From the NCBI RefSeq assembly GCF_022458985.1, contig NC_061789.1, positions 15,656,357-15,720,356 on the forward strand: DNA of 64,000 nucleotides. Direction: 5' to 3'. Each line of letters begins with the position of its first letter. Position 1 is the first letter of the stretch. The position numbers and the translations under genes were made by a program. This document shows, piece by piece, positions 58,156 to 64,000 of the stretch. The stretch comes from Mugil cephalus (Eukaryota; Chordata; Actinopteri; Mugiliformes; Mugilidae). The notes under the pieces are model-generated. The model was not told where the DNA came from. It worked only from the letters and a program-made list of their open reading frames with translations, and searched no databases.

Positions 58156-58849
58156 TTAGCGGTATCTCTCGGCCAGAGCCAGAGCCAGGTTCTGCAGGAA
58201 CTTGTCGACGGAGACATGAACCTCTGCAGTGAAGTCTGCAGGGAATAACATGGCCAACACCAAGATGATGTTGTGGGCCAGGATCTGTTGAATGAGAAAC
58301 ACACGTGTAAAGTCAGGAACATACAAACTAAGATTGCCACCTTACGTTTCAACTTTTATGTAAAAAGGAAAAAAAAAAAAATCAAAAAAAAAAAACATTT
58401 AGCATATTTAAAAACAAGTTTGGTTCATTGATCGTTCCTTCAGCTTACCCTAAAGTTGGCAGGGTCCACTCTGAGCTTGAAGGCATGCAGCTCGCTGAGG
58501 CTGGACAGACCACCGGTAAGGTCATCAATCTTTCCCACGGCGTCTCCAACTGCACCCATGATGGTTGCACCATGCTTTTTCACCTGAGGAGAGCTAGGGC
58601 TCAGATCATTCCAGTGAGAAAAGTAGGTCTTGGTCTGAGGATACGAGGTCAGCATCCTGTTAAAACGAGGATGAACAAGGTGAAAATAGAACAATGTTAT
58701 TAAGGAATAAAATGAAATGATATTAAGTGTATGTATTAAAGGAAGAAAACCAACCTGCCAAGAGCCTCAGCTCCAATTTCAGCGGACTTCGGGGCCGCTT
58801 TGGCCCAGAAAGCCTTCACCACGGACTTGTCTTTTCCAGAGAGACTCAT
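58156..58849 (-). CDS. Haemoglobin alpha chain 4 (minus strand)
   Basis: Exons 58849-58755, 58656-58449 and 58284-58156; 143 residues ([20 protein letters not shown]). Distal His is in VKKHGATIM, proximal His in [13 protein letters not shown], and the end is ALALAERYR. It is typical of adult-type teleost alpha. Nearly the same gene recurs at 63320, with intron 1 almost identical. It is head-to-head with the beta at 60010. It differs from its twin in exon 3 (FTAEVHV, QNLALAL here; FTPEVHV, QNVALAL there). Confidence 0.95.
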
Positions 58850-60009
58850 GACTGCGTTTTCTTCAAGTTATTTTTGAATGCTCTGATATGAAAATGCCGG
58901 TGAGGACGATTTGTAACTGTCTTTTTTTATATAAAACCAAACTGCACCACACCCTGTACCAAATCTAAACCACGCCCATACTAAAGAAATCGCAAAAGCC
59001 GGTTGTGGAGATTAAAGCAGCCGCTCCCTGTTCTCACTTAGAATTTTTATCAAGAGGTCTACATGTTTAATTAAATTATATTTGTCATGCAAAGTTCAAA
59101 ATGACGGGGTGTTTTCGCATTCTCGTAGACTACATCGCCATGTAACAAAAAAGCATTGCAAATATCTGTGGAAATCGACATTTCAGTCATTAAAAAGATG
59201 ATATGATAACGGGGCTAATACATAAATAAATAAATAAATACAAACTCAAGATTTGAAATTATTAGGCAGGCCAACAGAGACTAACCTGGCATGAGGAAGC
59301 ATGCAATCAAAAAGGACAAAATTACAATAGTGATTGTGATGAAAATGTTGGAAAATCATAAATAAATTAAATTAATAAATTGTTGTATTGTTGCAAATGG
59401 TTGTGCTTTGCCAGTAGTTGATGCACTGTAAATGTATTATATTCTGTATTTATGCTACATATATGTTAACTTTCTGACTTTATTTGTGTTAGAATATAAG
59501 AGAAGAACGGAGCAAAGGAGGGACTTTTTAATAGGTTGTATTTGATACAGTACATAGACGTGGATTGTTATAAAAATAAAATAAAAAAATAAAATAAAAA
59601 GTGTTGCAACTTTTAATTCTGCATTCAAAAACCATGCTCATTTAGTAATGGTGCCAAAAGCATCTTTTTTTAACGTTTTATAACAGTATAAAAGTTAAAT
59701 TTCAAATGCATTTATATATTTTTAGACCGACAGTAATTTACTGAGTTGCAAAAAAAGGGTCTATTCCTGGAAATATTTTTCAGTATTTTCTTATCATTTT
59801 AATTTCAGATTTGGCAAAGATCCGATCTGACTTGTTACGTGAAACAACCCATCTTCTCGTCGACCCTGGTCCAATCAGACGCGTCCGAGGCTGAGAGGTG
59901 GGGCATTTGGCAATTATAAAAAGAGCCAACAGTCATCAACTTTTGCAAAAAGTGTTGTGATCCGAGACTTTTTCCAAAATAACCTCAAGAAATCCTTAAC
60001 GTCGTCAAC
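58850..60009. promoter_or_regulatory. Divergent alpha/beta globin promoter region
   Basis: The alpha side has TTTTATATAAAAAAAG (minus strand, 58921-58936), with the CACCC-type module (plus strand ACCAAACTGCACCACACCC) immediately beyond. A second GC/CACCC box (CCACGCCC) lies at about 58970. The beta side has CCAAT at 59871-59875 and TATAAAA at 59915-59921, about 95 bases before the ATG. The middle is AT-rich. Confidence 0.65.
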
Positions 60010-60658
60010 ATGGTCGAGTGGACAGATGCAGAGCGCAGCGCCATCACAGCCCTGTGGGGAAAGCTCGATGTGGGCGAAATTGGACCCCAGGCCCTGACCA
60101 GGTGATCTATCTTTTCCCTGTGTTCATTCATTCATTCCATGAGAATATAATCATTTATTTTCTTTCTCTTTATTCTTGAATTTTCCCCCCAGGCTTCTGA
60201 TTGTGTACCCCTGGACCCAGAGACACTTTGCGTCCTTCGGCAACTTGTCCACCAACGCTGCCATCCTCGGAAACCCTAAGGTGGCCCAGCACGGCAAGAC
60301 AGTGATGGGTGGGCTGGAAAATGCCGTGAAGAACTTGGACAGCATCAAGGGTACCTATGCCAGCCTCAGCGTTATGCACTCTGAGAAGCTTCACGTGGAT
60401 CCTGATAACTTCAGGGTAAGTCACTGCTGAGGTGTCTTTAATGTCAACACTTGTTTTATGTGAATTCTGATCTTTTCAACTTCTGTCTTTAATGCCATAT
60501 TTTATTTAAAATTTTTGCCATTGTAGGCTCTTGCTGAAATCATCAGTGTGTGTGTTGCTGCCAAGTTTGGCCCCAGCGTCTTCACCCCTGGAGTCCAGGA
60601 GGCTTGGCAGAAGTTCCTGGCTGTGGTGGTCTCTGCTCTGGGCAGACAGTACCACTAA
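60010..60658 (+). CDS. Haemoglobin beta chain 2
   Basis: Exons 60010-60101, 60193-60415 and 60527-60658; 148 residues with Met ([20 protein letters not shown]). It has YPWTQRHF, distal His in VAQHGKTVM, and proximal His followed by Ser at F9 ([13 protein letters not shown]). The C-terminus GRQYH keeps His146. It differs from the beta at 46991 by a few residues ([21 protein letters not shown]). It should pair with the flanking minus-strand alphas. AATAAA is at 60753-60758. Confidence 0.96.
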
Positions 60659-60752
60659 GGGTCTGGAGAGGCACTTTTTGTGTGCAGCAGATTTTTTTTG
60701 TTCCAGTTTACAAAATGTCTCATCTACTGCATTGAAACTGTTGCATGCACCA

Positions 60753-60758
60753 AATAAA
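60753..60758 (+). terminator. Poly-A signal of beta globin 2
   Basis: AATAAA lies 95 bases past the stop codon, followed by a T/GT-rich stretch. Confidence 0.7.
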
Positions 60759-60860
60759 TTTCAAATTAAAATCACCTCTTTCTGTATGCCACGTTTTTAT
60801 TTCAGTTTTACACAGCCATTAAATAAAGTGACGAGAGCATGATTCTCAGGAGCTAATGAT

Positions 60861-60905
60861 CCCTTAGACTCAGACAGACTTTAATGATCCACGAGGGAAA
60901 TAACT
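60861..60905. repeat. Short dispersed repeat resembling a teleost LINE 3' tail
   Basis: The phrase CAGACTTTAATGATCCACGA followed by GGGAAATAACTTTG resembles the 'TTTATTGATCC...AGGGAAATT' tail seen in many fish retroposons. No body of an element is attached. Confidence 0.35.
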
Positions 60906-61917
60906 TTGTCGCCATAGCTTCGTTGCACATAAAAGTAAACATTCATAAAACCACAAGACAGATAAGTAAAATTAGATTCAATTAAAGTAAAATAAAAAGT
61001 AAGCAGTGTAAAAAAATGTACAGAATTAGCATTATGAAAATATACAAAAGTAGTTTGCAAAATAGTGTCCAAGGTAATATGGCGGATAATAAGTCTTTTT
61101 TTTCTTTGTTTTTGTTAAACACCACCAATGAGACTTAACGTCTATATGTCTCCATTCAAGGCTGCAAATCTTAGGCAGAAGTAAACATCGTCAAAGTATT
61201 AGCAATGACCTTGTATGGATGATGTGATTTTATAACCTCGGCCATGGGAGCTTGATTTGTGTTTCACTATTTGAACAGACAGGCCTCACTAAGACAGTAA
61301 TACTTTATCTGCTGTTGCCGTTTATTCTGGCATCTTTTAAAAAGAAAGTACACTTTGATATCAATGGGTGGAGTCCTCTGAAATAAAAGATAACACGTCC
61401 TCAAAAATATTTAGTTATCTTGAGGGCAATGGCTGAATATCAACATATTCCTCAGCCTGCGTCGTGCATATTCCCATACACAGTTAACACATATACTTGC
61501 TATACATCTTCACTCTGGAAGCTTTTCCTGTCAAAAACAGTAAATATCTAGCAGCACAGTTTCCAGCCAGGTGCTGTAAAAAAATATCGACATGTTGCTG
61601 TACCTGAAATTTACTATTTACCATTATTTTTTTTCAATCACAAGCTGTTGTTTTCTACCGTTACAGTAATATACAGACAAAGGAGTAGCAGTTAATTAGG
61701 GTTAAACGGAACTTAAAGATTTTACTGTACCCTGCCACCCTTCCAAGTAGCATTAGCATGCATGTGCATATTTTATATTGAGACAATGATTTTCACATCT
61801 TATTTTCTAATCATTGCATTATTCCTTGATAGTCTTGTTATAAATAATCAACCTTTCAGTATGTAGCATTTGAAATAGACAAATAAGACAGATTTAATGT
61901 GACCATGCGTCTCTTCA

Positions 61918-61920
<3 letters not shown>

Positions 61921-61966
<46 letters not shown>

Positions 61967-61967
61967 T
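61921..61967. repeat. (ATT)n microsatellite
   Basis: A pure ATT trinucleotide run of about 15 units. Confidence 0.9.
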
Positions 61968-62303
61968 AAATACAAGCTTTTAAAATGAACCTTTCTTATT
62001 TGAACTTATTAGAGCCTGAAGAGTTAAGGAAACTATGGCCAGTAAAACAAATATTGCTATGCTGACAATGCGTGGACTCAGGCGCTAAGTTTTTATTTAC
62101 CACAGTGCAGTGAAAAAAAATACTGTTAAACAACTGTGTTCTATCTGCTGCGTCTGCACCTTGACTGGAGCTGATATGAGTTAAGATGCTGTACAGCTTT
62201 GTGGGTGACCTTAGAAGCTCCAACACCCTTGTTTCCTCTGTGGTTTCTTGGTCAAAGGACCATCATGTCAACTGAAAAAATCCCGATCATAAGAGAGAAT
62301 TAC

Positions 62304-62366
<63 letters not shown>
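62304..62366. repeat. (ATA)n microsatellite
   Basis: A pure ATA/TAA trinucleotide run of 21 units, just downstream (on the gene's strand) of alpha globin 5. Confidence 0.9.
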
Positions 62367-62445
62367 GGCTTAAATCATCTTAGATCTTAAAAATAGCAAA
62401 ATATGTCAAGAATAGGCAAAAGACAACATCTGCGAACATTTCGAT

Positions 62446-62451
62446 TTTATT
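62446..62451 (-). terminator. Poly-A signal of alpha globin 5
   Basis: AATAAA on the minus strand lies about 94 bases past the stop codon. Confidence 0.55.
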
Positions 62452-62544
62452 CAATATTCATCATGGGATGCCCAAGTTGGTCTTTGACATTTCTGTGGAT
62501 GGCATGCTGCATTTTTGCACTACATGCGTTTGGATCGCTGGATT

Positions 62545-63320
62545 TTAGCGATATCTCTCGGCCAGAGCCAGAGCCACGTTCTGCAGGAACTTGTCGACGG
62601 AGACATGAACCTCTGGAGTGAAGTCTGCAGGGAATAACATGCCCAACACCAAGATGATGTTGTGGGCCAGGATCTGTTGAATGAGAAACACACATGTAAA
62701 GTCAGGAACAAGCACCTCTGCATATTGAACGGTAAAAAATAAAAAAAATAAAAAATAAAGAGAGAGGGAAACTGTGTAATTGACTGTGACATATCTTCAC
62801 CTCTGAGCAAAATATAAACCATACAGCCTATTTGGTCGTTTACAACTCTCGCCTAATAATGATCTAAGCTGTCAGTATTTAAAAACTAGTTTGGTGCATT
62901 GATCGTTCCTTCAGCTTACCCTGAAGTTGGCAGGGTCCACTCTGAGCTTGAAGGCATGCAGCTCACTGAGGCTGGACAGACCACCAGTAAGGTCATCAAT
63001 CTTTCCCACGGCGTCTCCAACTGCACCCATGATGGTTGCACCATGCTTTTTCACCTGAGGAGAGCTAGGGCTCAGATCAGTCCAGTGCGAAAAGTAGGTC
63101 TTGGTCTGAGGATACGAGGTCAGCATCCTGTTAAAACGAGGATGAACAAGGTGAAAATAGAACAATGTTATTAAGGAATAAAATGAAATGATATTAAGTG
63201 TATGTATTAAAGAAAGAAAACCAACCTGCCGAGAGCCTCAGCTCCAATTTCAGCGGACTTCGGGGCCGCTTTGGCCCAGAAAGCCTTCACCACGGACTTG
63301 TCTTTTCCAGAGAGACTCAT
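62545..63320 (-). CDS. Haemoglobin alpha chain 5 (minus strand)
   Basis: Exons 63320-63226, 63127-62920 and 62673-62545; 143 residues. Exons 1 and 2 and intron 1 are almost identical to the alpha gene at 58849. Distal and proximal His are present and the C-terminus is ALALAERYR. One substitution in exon 3 is LGMLFP for LAMLFP. Intron 2 is longer (246 bases) and diverged. It is head-to-head with a further beta whose leader reaches the right edge. Confidence 0.95.
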
Positions 63321-64000
63321 GACTGCGTTTTCTTCAAGTAACACTGTTATGAAAATGCAGGTGAGGACGATTTCTAACTGTCCTTTTTTATATGAAACCA
63401 AACTGCACTACACCCAGTATCAAACCACACCTCCATGATGGGAATGACCAAAAGAAGGTTCTGGAGATTAACCACTCCCTGTCCTGAGATATATCTTTTA
63501 TTAACCTGTTAATTTAACATAATAACTAAATAATAAATATGTAGCATATATTAAGAATGACAAAATGGGCTTCCCGGTGGACAATATACATCACATCAGA
63601 AAATAACTATTGAACGTATTCATTAGTCATGAAATTATTAAGACTTGTCTATTTCTGTTTTGATTTAGTTTCTTTTAATTTTGGGTTCAACAAATATGTA
63701 AAAGGTCCATCCAGGTGATTTCTAAGCATGTTATTAGTCTTTGCGGTCTTTCTTTGGTTAAAAAAAAGATTAAAAAAAGGAGAAAAAAGAAACAAAAAAA
63801 AACATAATAATAATAAGTGCAGTACTGACAATGTTCCGATCTGACTCACTGTGGGGAGCAACCCATTTTCTGAGCTCTGCGCCAATCAGGTGCTTCCTAG
63901 GCTGGGAGGTGTGGCAATTAGAAAGTAATAAAAACCTGCAAGAGACTGATATTTGCGAAAGGATTGCGATCAGATTTTCTGAAAGAACTCCTCAACGTCG
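63321..64000. promoter_or_regulatory. Divergent promoter: alpha 5 and the next beta gene
   Basis: The alpha side has a TATA-like box (minus strand CATATAAAAAAGG, 63382-63394) and the CACCC-type module (ACCAAACTGCACTACACCC, plus strand). The beta side has GCCAATCAGG at 63881-63890 and AATAAAAAC at about 63927. The final bases CTCCTCAACGTCG parallel the leader of the beta at 60010 (CTTAACGTCGTCAACATGG), so the start codon of the next beta gene should fall within about 10 bases beyond the window. Confidence 0.7.

Larger units (their letters stand above)
60906..62444. other. Spacer between beta 2 and alpha 5
   Basis: AT-rich, no gene recognised. It contains two trinucleotide microsatellites, which are listed separately. 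Confidence 0.4.

Overview
The window is vertebrate genomic DNA from a ray-finned fish, most likely a percomorph teleost. The genes are intron-rich, with GT-AG splice sites and AATAAA signals. Proteins match the DOCK, KANK and haemoglobin families. Globin genes of alpha and beta type are interleaved on both strands, which is the teleost arrangement. The intergenic DNA carries typical teleost Tc1/mariner, piggyBac-type and hAT-type debris. The species cannot be fixed from sequence alone.

Layout. Positions 1-17233 hold the 3' part of dock6 on the plus strand: 38 coding exons, about 1652 codons, all with compatible phases. Nested antisense in a dock6 intron (1554-2820) is a complete four-exon gene for a 191-residue secreted protein that I identify as angptl8. 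Positions 19400-34156 hold kank2 (plus strand), with a non-coding first exon, an 8.3 kb first intron and ten further coding exons after the ATG exon. The order dock6/angptl8/kank2 matches my recollection of human 19p13.2. The kank2-dock6 flank suggests the teleost 'MN' haemoglobin locus.

From 36.4 kb to the right edge is the globin cluster. In order: two plus-strand alpha genes (36438, 39450); a broken beta gene (41731); a 750-bp tandem duplication carrying an orphan alpha exon 3 (44044-45543); an intact minus-strand alpha (46071) head-to-head with a plus-strand beta (46991); a divergent beta (50113); a broken alpha (55299); an alpha (58849, minus) head-to-head with a beta (60010, plus); a near-copy alpha (63320, minus); and the promoter and leader of another beta whose ATG should lie just past base 64000. 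The 3' half thus repeats a head-to-head alpha/beta unit, each pair sharing a 0.7-1.2 kb divergent promoter region.

How the genes work together. The alpha and beta chains should assemble into haemoglobin tetramers in erythroid cells. The two standard beta chains carry Ser at F9, the residue associated with the Root effect. The divergent beta at 50113 has changed several alpha/beta contact and Bohr residues and is the most unusual protein of the cluster. dock6 (a Cdc42/Rac exchange factor), kank2 (an ankyrin-repeat adaptor at focal adhesions) and angptl8 (lipid-metabolism hormone family) are unrelated to oxygen transport; their proximity is historical synteny.

The strongest leads are the fish angptl8, the divergent beta globin, the recent tandem duplication of an alpha exon 3, and the mosaic similarity between globin paralogues that suggests gene conversion.
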